Shown here piece by piece: positions 44,880 through 55,643 of a DNA stretch of 64,000 nucleotides; position 1 is the first letter of the stretch, and each line of letters begins with the position of its first letter. A program made the translations under genes and the position numbers. The DNA comes from Schistosoma haematobium (Eukaryota > Platyhelminthes > Trematoda > Strigeidida > Schistosomatidae). Location: NCBI RefSeq assembly GCF_000699445.3, contig NC_067195.1, positions 64,352,591-64,416,590 on the forward strand, read 5' to 3'. The notes under the pieces are model-generated. The model ran no database searches. It had not been told where the DNA came from and worked only from the letters and a program-made list of their open reading frames with translations.

Positions 44880-47800
44880 GTGCTTTACGTGATCTTCTCG
44901 TTACTTACGCCTGTGACTCCTCGTGAAGTAGCACAGGCCGCTCACCAGCATTCGCCATCCAGACCTGTCCTGCTGATGGTATCCGGCCAATGGATGTTGT
45001 GTATCTTGCGTAGACAGCTGTTTATTAATGCTTGTACCGTCTTGATGGTGGTTGTTGTAGTTCTCCAAGTTTCAGCTCCGTACAGTCGAACTGCCTTGAC
45101 ATTCGTATTGAAGATTGTGACTTTGATATTGGTTGAAAGTTGTTTTGAGTTCCATATGTTCTTCAATTGTAGGAATGTGACCCTTGCTTTGCCAATCCTG
45201 GCCTTTACGTCTGCATCTGAGCCTCCTTGTTCATCGATGATGCTTCCTAGGTATGTGAAGGACTCTACATCTTCCAGAGTTTCGCCATCAATAGTGATTG
45301 GATTGCTGTTCTCCGCTTTGAATTTGAGGACCTTGGTTTTCCTTTTGTGTATACTGAGGCCTACTGATGCAGAGACTGCTGCTACACTGGCTGTCTTTGT
45401 CTGCATCTGTTCGTGTGTATGCAATAGGAGGGCTAGGTCATTTGCGAAGTCCAAATCGTCTAATTGATTTTGAGCTGTCCATTGTATTCCGTGTTTTCCT
45501 TCAGATGTCGAGGTCCTCATAATCCAGTCGACCACCAGAAGGAAAAGGGAGGGAGTAGACAGCCTTGGCTGACTTCGGTCTTTACTTGGAATGCATCTGT
45601 CAGCTGTCCTCCATGCACGACTTTGCATTGTAGTCCGCCGTATCAGTTCCGGATAATATTGACAGTCTTCTCAGGAACTCCGTAGTGTCGAAGAAGTTTC
45701 CATAATGTCCTCCTATCCACACTGTCAAACACCTTTTCATAATCAATGAAGTTGATGTATAGTGACGAGTTCCACTCAACTGATTGTTCGACGATGATCC
45801 GTAGTGTTGCAATTTGGTCTGTACACGATCGATCTTTACGGAATCCAGCTTGTTGATCTCGAAGTTGGGCGTCTACTGCATCTTTCATCCGGTTCAGCAA
45901 CACTCTGTTGAAGACCTTCCCTGGTATTGACAGTAGTGTAATGCCTCTGTAGTTTTCACATTTGCTCAGATCTCCTTTCTTTGGAATCTTGACGAGGTGC
46001 CCTTCTTTCCAGTCCATCGGCACTTGTTCCTCCCAAATCTTTTTGAATATAAGGTAAAGCATGTTTGTAGTTACTTCGATGTCTGACTTCAGTGCCTCAG
46101 CTGGTATGTTGTCGGGTCCTGCTGCTTTCGCGCTCTTGATTTGTCTGATGGCCATTCTGATTTCTTCCGTCGTTGGTGGGTTGACATCTATAGGAAGATC
46201 TGTGTGTGCTGCTTCGATGTGCACTGGATTCATTGGAGCCGGCCTATTCAGGAGTTCCTCGAAGTACTCTATCCATTTGTTCCGCTGTTGTTGAATTCCA
46301 GTGAATGTCCTACCTTCTTTGTCTTTGACCGGCCTCTCTGGTTTACTATATTTCCTTGCTAGTCCCTTCGTTGTATCGTAAAGCTGTTTCATATTTCCTT
46401 CTCCAGCAGCTTTTTCCGCCATTGTTGCTAGTTCTTCTACGTATTTCTTCTTGTCGGCTCTAATGCTTTTCTTCACTTGCTTGTTTGCTTCTATGTACTC
46501 AGCTTGAGCTCGGAATTTCTTTGCTCGTGTCCGGCTGTTGTTAATTGCTATCTTTTTGTTCTTCTTCCTTCTTTGATCTTGTACAGTGTTTCTATAGAGA
46601 TCCATTGTTGAGGCCCAGAACCTCTTGACACGTCGAAGTTAATGCTTCTTTGATGCCTTTCCGGTTGTCCTCCATAGTAGTTTCTTCTTCCTTAAGTAGA
46701 TGCTGTAAGGCTTGGAACCTGTTGTTGAGAGCTATCTTGAATTCATTGAGTTTGCCAGTATCTCGAAGGAAGGCTGTATTGAACCTTTGTAGTGCTGTTT
46801 GTCCACTTGTCCAGTTCTTTTTTAGCTTCAGTTTTAAATTGGCTACAACTAGGTGGTGATCTGAAGCTACGTCAGCTCCTCTCCTGGTTCTCACATCTTC
46901 CATTGTCCTTCGGAATTTTTTGTTGATGCAAATATGATCTATTTGGTTCTCTGTAGTGTGGTCTGGTGAGATCCATGTAGCCTTGTGTATACGCTTGTGT
47001 GGAAATATTGTGCCTCCTATGACCAATTTGTTGAATGCACATAGATTTGCAAATCTTTCTCCATTTTCGTTTCTCTGTCCCAGTCCATGTCGTCCCATAA
47101 TATCTTCATATACAGTGTTGTCTATTCCGACTTTGGCATTTAGATCTCCCATTATAATGGTGAGGTTCTTTCTTGGGCATTTCTCTATGATTGACTGCAG
47201 CCGCTCGTGGAATTGATCTTAAATGTCGTCGTTGCTATCATTGATGGGTGCATAACATTGGACAATATTCATTGTGATCCCCTCCTTCTTTATTTTGAAT
47301 GATGCTTTGATGATTCTGGATCCGTGAGATTCCCATCCTACAAGTGCATTTCGTGCTACTTTGGATGGCATTAGAGCGACTCCCTGAGTGTGTGGAGCAT
47401 TGTCCTCTTCGTGACCGGAGTATAGCAGCATCTCTTCCGTAGCTAGCCTTTTCTGTCTAGCTTGAATCCAATGGGTTTCGCTGATTCCCAGTACTGCCAA
47501 ATTGTATCTCCTCATTTCCGTTGCTATTTGGCTGGTCTTCTCGGTCTCCCACATTGTTCGGACGTTCCATGTACCTACAAAATTTTTTGCTCTGGTTGTT
47601 AGAAGGGGCATCGGCCTCGTGGCTTCCGAAGGAACTCGGCTTTCATCATGAAGCGTCATAATTCTTCTAAATGAAGACCTAACTCCCAGTGCAGAGTTAA
47701 AATGGTTTGAATAATCTTTTCTGGTAAGCGTTTTTTTAGCGAGTTAGTTTTCTACGGGATGGGGCCGCTAATCCCATGCCCAACCCTCCTCCTTTACCCG

Positions 47801-47880
47801 GGCTTGGGACCGGCAGTAACTCTAGAAGAGCTACCGGCGGAGTTGTCGAAGAATTACAGAGCTATTTATTTTGGGGATTT
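44880..47880 (-). mobile_element. RTE-clade element E (SR2-like), nearly full length
   Basis: Minus strand: leader 47880-47660 with the GAGTTAGTTTTCTACGGGA block, endonuclease 47659-46700, RT 46605-45470, C-terminal region to about 44942, 3' end near 44880 (GTCACAGGCGTAAGTAA). A deletion removes about 70 codons before the last 20. The best preserved RTE copy here, but not intact. Confidence 0.88.
44942..47659 (-). pseudogene. RTE-E ORF2: endonuclease and reverse transcriptase
   Basis: Endonuclease: GTWNVRTM, GISETHW, MGDLNAKVGID, ASDHHLVVA, in one frame from 47659 to 46592 except for a TAA at 47219-47221. A frameshift near 46590 leads into RT (46605-45643): ITLLSIPGKVFNR, QAGFRKDRSCTDQI, DYEKVFDSVDRR. 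A TGA at 45643 and a shift near 45560 follow. The catalytic loop reads DFANDLALL instead of FADD, losing one of the two Asp. YGAETWR lies near 45060. The C-terminal WIGHTLRK block is deleted. Confidence 0.87.
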
Positions 47881-48564
47881 ATTTACCGCCACACAGTAAT
47901 ACATTTACTATCTAAACAATTACTGAACTAGTATACTTGAGATTATCTTAAATCACATGTCTGTTCTCTGTATCTAGTGTTACTATTCATATCAAATTCA
48001 TCATGCCTGCAAACTGGTGTGAGTTCTGCAATTATCACTTTCAGAATATATTATTATACATAAAACACAAAATTCGTGTTCATTCTAAAAAGTTCCAACG
48101 TAAGAAAGAGAACAACTTATATCAAAAGTACAAAATACCTCAAGTGGTACAGTCTGTGCTATACAGTCAAGGGTTTCTCTAACAAAGAATAGAGTGCTAA
48201 GCAACAAGAGAAGTAGTTAATAAACTTTGGTCACATTGCCAATTACCATTTTTCTACCAACGCTTGCTACACACTTTGCGCTAACCGTTATCTCACATGG
48301 TAATCCATGAGTCGACACTATTACTATATGAATGTCATGCTAATTTCGTTTGGATTTATTTAGATGCAAATACTTAAGTGACATCTGGAACACGTCACGA
48401 ATTCTACCGTTTTTAACTACACATCCGACTGTGAGGCAAATGAATACGTTAGTTTGCTGTTACATTGTGGCACACACCAATGTAGTGTGATTATTTAACT
48501 TCAACTCCGTGCCTTGTGTAATTCACTTAAAATAAGCTGTTCGGCTTTAAACGTTGAACCTGAC
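47881..48564. other. No gene recognised
   Basis: AT-rich spacer between RTE element E and the composite SINE. I saw no match to other parts of the window. Confidence 0.5.
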
Positions 48565-48621
48565 AATTTGTGATTAAAATCATGAGCCGATTGAAGCTAG
48601 TCCACCATGAAAAACATGGAA

Positions 48622-48667
48622 GCACTGTACGGCCGTCTCGTCCTAGTATGGGACTCCTCAGCAGTGC
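48622..48667 (-). ncRNA. Hammerhead ribozyme, copy B, core mutated
   Basis: Perfect stem I (GCACTG/CAGTGC), core CTGAGGA, perfect four-pair stem II (GTCC/GGAC), self-complementary stem III ACGGCCGT. The GAA core reads GAG, replacing the invariant A14, and the cleavage base is A. Probably inactive. Confidence 0.75.
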
Positions 48668-49081
48668 ACATCCACGGTCCCGCACCCCGCGAGATTCGAA
48701 CCCAGGACCTATCAGTCTCACGCGCGAGCGCTTAGCCAGCCAGACCACTGAGCCGGCATTCAATGGTGTTAATGTCTAATTTCAGCCAATCCACGAAGTT
48801 GCGCCACCGTCCAGTGCCTCCAGGTTTTCCATGGTGGTCTAGCTTCAATTGACTCATGATTTCAATCTGTGAAATTTCTAAAATCTCCACAAACCCCTTC
48901 TGATAATAATCATCTGCTCACTAGTGACCGAACTCAAGAGATACTCCTGGATTTCTAGTGAGAAGCCGTTACCAGTGGAGTTCAACCAGGTCTGTTGTGA
49001 GACATCAGCTGACTGAAGACGATGGTAAACGGTAGCGCAACTTCGTGGATTGGTTGAAGTTAGACATTAACACCATTGGAT

Positions 49082-49155
49082 GCCGGCTCAGTGGTCTAGT
49101 TGGTTAAGCGCTCGCGCGTGAGACTGATAGGTCCTGGGTTCGAATCTCGCGGGGT
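49082..49155 (+). other. tRNA-like head of SINE (internal Pol III promoter)
   Basis: A box TGGTCTAGTTGGTTAAGCGC and B box GGTTCGAATCTC with normal spacing. It is the head of the SINE at 48811-49211, not a stand-alone tRNA gene. Confidence 0.75.
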
Positions 49156-49171
49156 GCGGGACCGTGGATGT

Positions 49172-49217
49172 GCACTGCTGAGGAGTCCCATACTAGGACG
49201 AGACGACCGTACAGTGC
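49172..49217 (+). ncRNA. Hammerhead ribozyme, copy C, core mutated
   Basis: Stem I, core CTGAGGA and stem II intact, but GAG replaces GAA. Stem III reads ACGACCGT, with one mismatch, and the cleavage base is A. Probably inactive. It lies 400 nt after the equivalent site at 48811. Confidence 0.75.
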
Positions 49218-49779
49218 TTCCAGGTTTTCCATGGTGGTCTAGCTTCAATTACCTCATGATTTCAATCTGTGAAATTTCTAAAATCTCCACAAATCCCTTC
49301 TGGTAATTTGTGATTAGCCAATTCCGATCCACGGCTCTTGGTCCAACCACGTGGACATTCATAAGATGCTGATTTGGCATACTTATTTTTTGGATAGACA
49401 CATGAATGGGTAGGGACATCTGAGGCAACGCTGGCTGCTTTCAAGGAGCTAGAAACTCATGAACATTACATATGCGTGTTATTTATGCGAAATGATGGTT
49501 CTTTTGTACTTGATTGTCCGCTTATTTTGAATTCCTAATACAATACGTTCGTTTGTGCCCACCTAATTCTATCTGGTTTAATTTGCGATCTTTCAGAAAT
49601 TCCTGGTTAGTATAATAACATGAACAATTCTAATCTTTATAACAAGCTAAGTCACAATGATTTTCAACATCAACATGCATTGTTGTTGGGACCTAACTAT
49701 TGATAAATATGGTGGGTGAAACCAATGTAACTATCAACACGAGCTCACAATCAACTGAATTTCAAAATTATTTATTGTC

Positions 49780-50240
49780 AGGACTGTTTTCTACCACATA
49801 TACTTGACAATTTACTATCGATCCACTTCGGTTGGTGTTCTAGCAATGCAGTCGTTCGCGTGAATCATCAATTTACTCACTACAGTAAATCACCTACAAA
49901 CTGAAAATGATATTGTCGCCTCTAACCTAACGCTGACAACGTCTCACATTAACAGCACTGGCATAGTCCAGAGTGATATTCCTGGTTTTTATGTTCTCTT
50001 CTATTTTTTCTCGGTTCACTTGTCGATCTTTTCTGTAAAACGTACTGTTTATCATGCTGCAGGGACAGCTTTGTTGTGTCACCTATACTTTCGATTCGCA
50101 GTCTGCGATCCTTGTTGCTCACTACAACAACCATCAGTTTTCAACCTCTTACTAATAAGTGGTCAATAACCCCACACGAATGAATCATGATTTCTTCCTC
50201 ATTGTTACATTTCTGTACATTTGGTGTCGCTGCGAACCAG
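49780..50240 (+). repeat. Fragment related to the interior of units X and Y
   Basis: Matches Y 40240-40680 and X 23700-23900, including the conserved reading frame 49803-49904 with its TGA, and the following ATATTGTCGCCTCTA block. No LTRs were found beside it, so it is either a decayed element or the source-type genomic sequence. Confidence 0.7.
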
Positions 50241-51870
50241 AAGTGGGGAAGTGTGCTGTTCTGTGTACCCCGTTTCAGACCTGTAAACGAGGTGCTTGTT
50301 AGGGCGATTCGGTGCGAGAAGGTGGCTTTGAGTGAAGTGTTTGAAGAAAGTGGCGTTGGCTGTGGCGGGTGCTGTCGACGGAGATGAGCGATGAGACGTG
50401 GGGCCGCTGGGCGGTCATCGTGTGTAGATGACACAGCAGGTCGCTGGTACGCAGGTGTTGAACGTTCAGTGTGCTGAATGTATGTCGGATTTTGATGGCC
50501 TGGAAGTCGACGGTATATGGAGGTCATTGCACCGCAGACTCAACATTTTGACGTAGAGCGTGGCACAGACTGCAAAAAAGATGAAAGTAGCTCGGCGAGC
50601 AGAACCATATCAAGAACGACTGCCATAAAGGGGGTAAGAGTGTGGTGTTTGCCACTGATGTCAACTGGCATAAGTAGTATGTATCATCAATCGAAAGCAA
50701 AATGTCTGGAGGCAGAAGGTCAAGGAAATCAAAGAAAAGAGGACGACGACAAAGAGTGACTGGTGTGGAAACGAAAGAGCAATGAAGTCTGAGACGATTA
50801 ATTGACATTTTGCAAATGAAGTATTTGCTGCATGGTTCTCAGATTTTGCTAAGATGTTTTGTAATTTTGTGTTCATATACATTCGATTGTCCCCACTTAT
50901 GTTCTCGTTCACTGCTGCTATAAGGAGCTTTAAATTCAACCAACATGTCCACCATACTTTTTAGCACAACGACAGATCCAAAACTTCTCGGCTTATGATT
51001 AATCGCTATTTCCAAATCAGTTGCTGTCACCTCCATTCAACTTGTCTGCAATCGACTTCTAGGATAGTTGTATGTCCCAAGTCGAATATATGCTCTATTT
51101 AAGATGAGTATAGGTCAAGCATGCTGGTATTGAATTCCTGACGAACAACAGAAGATACGGAAATTATGTAAGGCGTTCAGGTCTCGCAACAATGACTCAG
51201 AGAATGAAAAGTTGACTCAGGTTTTACGTCACTTATGAAATGCACGAAGTGGACAGACATATATGTACTCCCATACGCATAAGCTTAAGACGTTCTCAGG
51301 GTTATTCGTGAGTAACCGACGGGGCAAAATATATAATTAATAATCTATTATCAAAAACCACAAGTTACATTAGGTATGCTACTTTACAGACAAGATCAAA
51401 GTTTTACAAAAAGTACATTATTTATTACGTTCAATTCATTTGCCCAGTTTCTTTGATGTGTTATAACGAAACTTTTGATGTAGAGGCAGGATAACAAAAT
51501 GTTAGTGCACAAATAGACGATTGCTGAATTCAGACTGAATTGTAAGGAGGAAAATATGGCACATTATATGAATTCCGCGTTGCCAAAGTGAACTGTTGAA
51601 TGTATATATCGCAGTCGCCTTCTTCTCGACAGGATAGAAGCTTTCGCTCAACGACCTTTCTTCGACACATCGTTTACAAAACATAAAAGTTTGCATACAT
51701 TTTGGTATTTACCGCTACTTCTTTCCAGGTAACTAATAAAACAGCTTTTACTTTAGAAAGAATATAAGAAAGATATAACTCATCTATCCAAAAGTTAGAA
51801 ACGTGGAACAGTGCTATCACTAGCTGAGAACCTCAGTCAAACTTTTATACTTTCTGTAACGGGAATAAAA
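50241..51870. other. No gene recognised; GC-richer block 50240-50830
   Basis: 50240-50830 has a higher GC content than its flanks and an open frame on the minus strand (50527-50141) rich in Pro, Arg and His. Such a composition fits a repeat better than a gene, and no start, intron or domain supports it. 50830-51870 is AT-rich with nothing recognised. Confidence 0.45.
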
Positions 51871-51879
51871 TTCCCCAGT

Positions 51880-53330
51880 AATGTTTCTTGAACCGCATTG
51901 TTACTTTATTTTTTCTTTTTCCTTACGTGGCATTTTAACTTTTACTCGAGTTTCCAGCAACCACGTCTTATATTATTCAGGCCAATTTTGTCTGGGATTT
52001 TATTGCTCAACAGTAGTTTAGAATTTACATTTGTGACTGAATTCTACTGCTGTATGCTACCGCGCTATTGATAACTGTGACGCGTTTGACTAAACTAAAA
52101 GGTATTGCGTGATTCCGTTGGTGATTGTTGAGGTTTGGCTGTCTGTTGAGAAAAATTAGTCGAATTCTTGAAGGGAGATATTTGGTCACATCGAGTTATA
52201 AATACTCTTGCTGATTCTTTGGTACCAAACACTTAATTCTGAAAATTCTTTGTTGAGGAGACCCATAAAATTCCTCGAAAATAGTTCAAAGGGGCCCTGA
52301 AACCTCGGAAACATTCTATCCATTCAGCAATGAATATAAGTGTTATGACTTTAAGTTGCGGTCGATTTTTACCCTGTGTTGTCGATCGATTGCAGTGACA
52401 CGTAAACACGTACGGACGGCCTAGGATCTCGATTGGTCCCACTTCCCTGTCTAGCCCAGTCAGTTGAGTCCAGAACACAAGCCACAGCCTCGGAGATATG
52501 AATCATTATATTTCAAACATACTTTGTTTATATACCAATCAAGCATACCACATCGTACCATAAAATAGAAAACAACATTTTGTACAATATTCAACAAGTG
52601 AACAGATATCGACCAATAGGAAATGTCCATTTAAAGTCCAAGGACACCATTGGACTTAACATGATAATTATTGGTTTATTCCTCCGCATCCACAACAATA
52701 AGTTTCTCAGGAATATCTAGAAAGTGGAGAGTCAGCTGTCGTACTTCTGACTGGATGAATAATTATCCCGCCAATGTCCTAAGAAGGGTTCCAGAACTTT
52801 CAAGAAGCCCAAAACCATCTGAAATACTATAAGTACCCTTCTGCACGTAAATTAACCTTGGAGTGGAGCGCTCTTTTCAGTCTAACGATTTATCATTCTT
52901 TCTGCTGTTCATCGCGTCATTCAGTGTCAGAGAAACCTTTGACTAAACAGCACAAGGTGTACCGTTCTGAGATATTTTCTACTTTTGTTATTTGTTTGCT
53001 TTCCTAAATCAAAACCGTCTAAGTTGTGGAAAGTGTTCGCGTGTTTACATAATTTAACACGAGTCATTCAAAAACGCCTCGTACGCTATGCAGTTTGTTC
53101 TAATCGAATAAAACTCGGCTTCCCAGTTCTGCATTCACACCAAATACTGGGATTTCTGTCGTTACACCATCTACTACACACATTGTTTGGCATCACTAAT
53201 TTGTTTAGACACTCACGTATCTTCATCTGAATGATTAAATTATATGATCTCCAGTTATCAGAATTACGTCCCTCACTTTGTGTTAAACAACCTCTTCATT
53301 GACAAGTTTGATTGTGTGAGTTTCGTTGAA
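51880..53330 (+). repeat. Second fragment related to the interior of unit X, split by an LTR
   Basis: About 51880-52140 resembles X 15110-15400. About 52890-53180 resembles X 15420-15493 continued at 21465-21720, reading straight through the site where Gypsy2 copy 2 sits in X. This gives an unoccupied reference for that insertion. The middle is foreign (includes the LTR at 52341-52661). Confidence 0.65.
52341..52661 (-). mobile_element. Probable solo LTR (321 bp)
   Basis: On the minus strand it starts TGTTAAGTCC and ends GTCATAACA, with TGTTA/TAACA terminal inverted repeats. A TATATAAA box (52527-52534) sits in the usual promoter place. No gag or pol lies beside it. I did not find a clean target duplication, so boundaries could be off by a few bases. 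The family was not identified with confidence. Confidence 0.65.
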
Positions 53331-53339
53331 CAGCTGTGT

Positions 53340-54004
53340 GGGATACCTTGCCTACTATACTAGTCCTATAGAACCATAACGAACGCGAAATTTGTACTTT
53401 ATTTGGAATTTACCACTAATAGTAAACGACACTTCTGTTGAACGTGAGGAGCTATTTGATAGTGGACGGTCCTGAACGATTTAACTCTGAACCAGTTGAC
53501 TTCATTTTGCGATTCTGCACGTCCACAATTTTAATTCTGTTGAGTCTTAAGTACATGGAATGGAAATATATCTCCTTATCTGCACTTGTGATAGAGCGAT
53601 CATTATAATGTGCATGGACAGAAAATAGACCATAAAACACATCGTTTCTGAGACGAATAGATGATTGTCTTCATACTTAACTCTAGCCGCACCCATTTCA
53701 ATGCCAGCTGGGAAACCCATCAGTCGTGCCCCGCCCTACATAACATATTTTCCAGAATTGGACGACAAATATGCATGAAGTGATGCTTATGTTTGTTTTG
53801 AGGAAACCAAATGATTTATTCATTAAGAGTTTTCTGTTATCAAATAAACTCAATATTTTAAACATTAGATGAACAATGTATAATAATTTATCTTGTATTC
53901 TAATAAATTCATTTACGATATTAGGGTTATTGACTGAAAATGAGTTTTGAATTATGACTCCTGTGAAAACGAGAAAAGAATCGTCAATGAACGACACAGA
54001 TCGT

Positions 54005-54055
<51 letters not shown>

Positions 54056-55309
54056 CAGTTAGAAAACTTTAAAGATTTCTCATATTTATCACGAAGCAAC
54101 GAATTGAATTTTACAGGACACCTGTCTAATAGTTACGAGTCTACGTTGAAACACTTCCAATATTATTGACTAGCCATTCTTAAAAATTCATTTTCTACAG
54201 CTTTGCATCGATTCCGTCAACTTTCTTACTGGTGTGTCTGAAATAAGAGTCAGTCGAAGGACATTTGTCGTTTCTAAGAATTTTTTCTTTGTTTCAATTT
54301 GATATCAGTCACTCAGTCGACGATAATCGGTCATCCGTCATTTGATAATTTTAATTCAACTGATGTTTATGTTTTTGCAAACCTGTGATAATCAGGAGTA
54401 TTTGAATTATAGTATGAACTAAGAATCCCAGGAATAATGTAATCGGATCAAGAAGTACTAGATAACCACAAATGAATGTACTATATTTAGAATTCGAAAT
54501 CAAGCATTCAACAAGTACAAAGGAATCATTAGTTCATTCAAACACCACAAAACCTTCAACACGGCTGTTGCTTATACATGAAATATTAAGCTGAACAAAT
54601 CAACGACTACGTAAACATTTACTTTTTGACGACAATATAAGTTTGGGAATACACAAGTTGTGCTCAGTTGGTCGGTTGTCAATCACTCTTTTCATCTTCT
54701 TTCTTGGGTCACAATAGGGTGTGAATAAATTAAAGGATTAGCCCATTGTCTAATTTTCACTTCAATATGATATTTCAGCACTTATTGTTTATTGTAATTA
54801 CGTTTATCTTTGTCAACTTGTTGTAAAAACCTACTTCTCCATTGTTCTATTTTCAAGTTAAACAAATATTCAATATAAATTTTAATCACCCTGTTTCATT
54901 GTTTTTTCTCATTATCGTATTGTGACCATGACCCATTTGTTAGTTAAATAATGGACTGACGTTCTTCATGAAAAGAAGAGTTTGCTAAAATAAGCCACAG
55001 ACATTCAACAACGTTTTTGTTAACAATCATTACAAACAATCCAATCGGACAACAAATATAGGACAGAAGAGTAAAACATCACATTTGTGTAAAATATTTT
55101 CTATCTCTAGAAGATATTTGAATAGAAAGTTCATTTTGTGGAAACGATGTATTGTTTAATTATACTGACTGGTAGTTTTACGATTTCATTAAACTTTAAA
55201 CAATTTGATAAAAATAACAAACTAATAAAATCGTAATCACTTTACAGTATACAGAGTCAAAATCATAGTAACCTGTGATATAAGTATTATTCAGAACTGT
55301 GAAAAATCG
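53340..55309. other. Intergenic, no gene recognised
   Basis: AT-rich sequence downstream of the fucosyltransferase gene, containing the (AT)23 microsatellite. No clear AATAAA was seen close after the fucosyltransferase stop codon. Confidence 0.55.
54008..54053 (+). repeat. (AT)23 microsatellite
   Basis: 46 bp of perfect AT dinucleotides; likely polymorphic. Confidence 0.97.
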
Positions 55310-55643
55310 CTAATCGACAGAATTCCAGCGTAGTTTACGACCAACACAAGCATCGTTCCACCATTTCGAAACATTTGGGAATGTATACGATTTCAGTTTA
55401 TGAGCGGTATGTGCCAATAAGCATATAGCGCATTGAGGCAATGGAAACCAAACATCTATGGTCCCATGTTCATGCCATGAGAAGTACTCATTGTACGCAG
55501 TATCGTTTCTGTCCAAATACTTCAAATAATTGGCAAGCTTTTCTGGGGATTCAAACTGATCCACATGAATAAATGAATGAGGAGGAGCGACACGCTTGTA
55601 TTCTTCATATGAGGCACCCATCACAACTGGAATTACATTGTTG
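55310..55643 (-). other. Fucosyltransferase exon 5 and stop
   Basis: Acceptor ATAACATAG; the first base completes the split codon. 110 residues, then TAG at 55312-55310. C-terminal Cys residues fit the disulfide-bonded tail of the family. Confidence 0.92.

Larger units (their letters stand above)
48577..49304. mobile_element. Composite hammerhead SINE: inverted 5' segment plus tandem units, 12-bp TSD
   Basis: Flanked by perfect AATTTGTGATTA duplications (48565-48576, 49305-49316). 48577-48810 is a minus-strand partial unit with tRNA-like head. 48811-49211 is a plus-strand unit of about 400 bp beginning within a base or two of the expected hammerhead cleavage site. 49212-49304 is the start of a second plus unit. 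One insertion event of a multimeric RNA with 5' inversion explains all parts. Confidence 0.85.

Noticed and set aside
49082..49155. Possible stand-alone tRNA gene
   Set aside because: A and B boxes are present, but the sequence is the head of a SINE repeated at three places and lacks a proper acceptor stem.
50141..50527. 128-codon Pro/Arg/His-rich frame on the minus strand as a gene
   Set aside because: Lies in a GC-richer repeat-like block, has no domain, intron or homologue in the window, and the codon pattern does not look coding.
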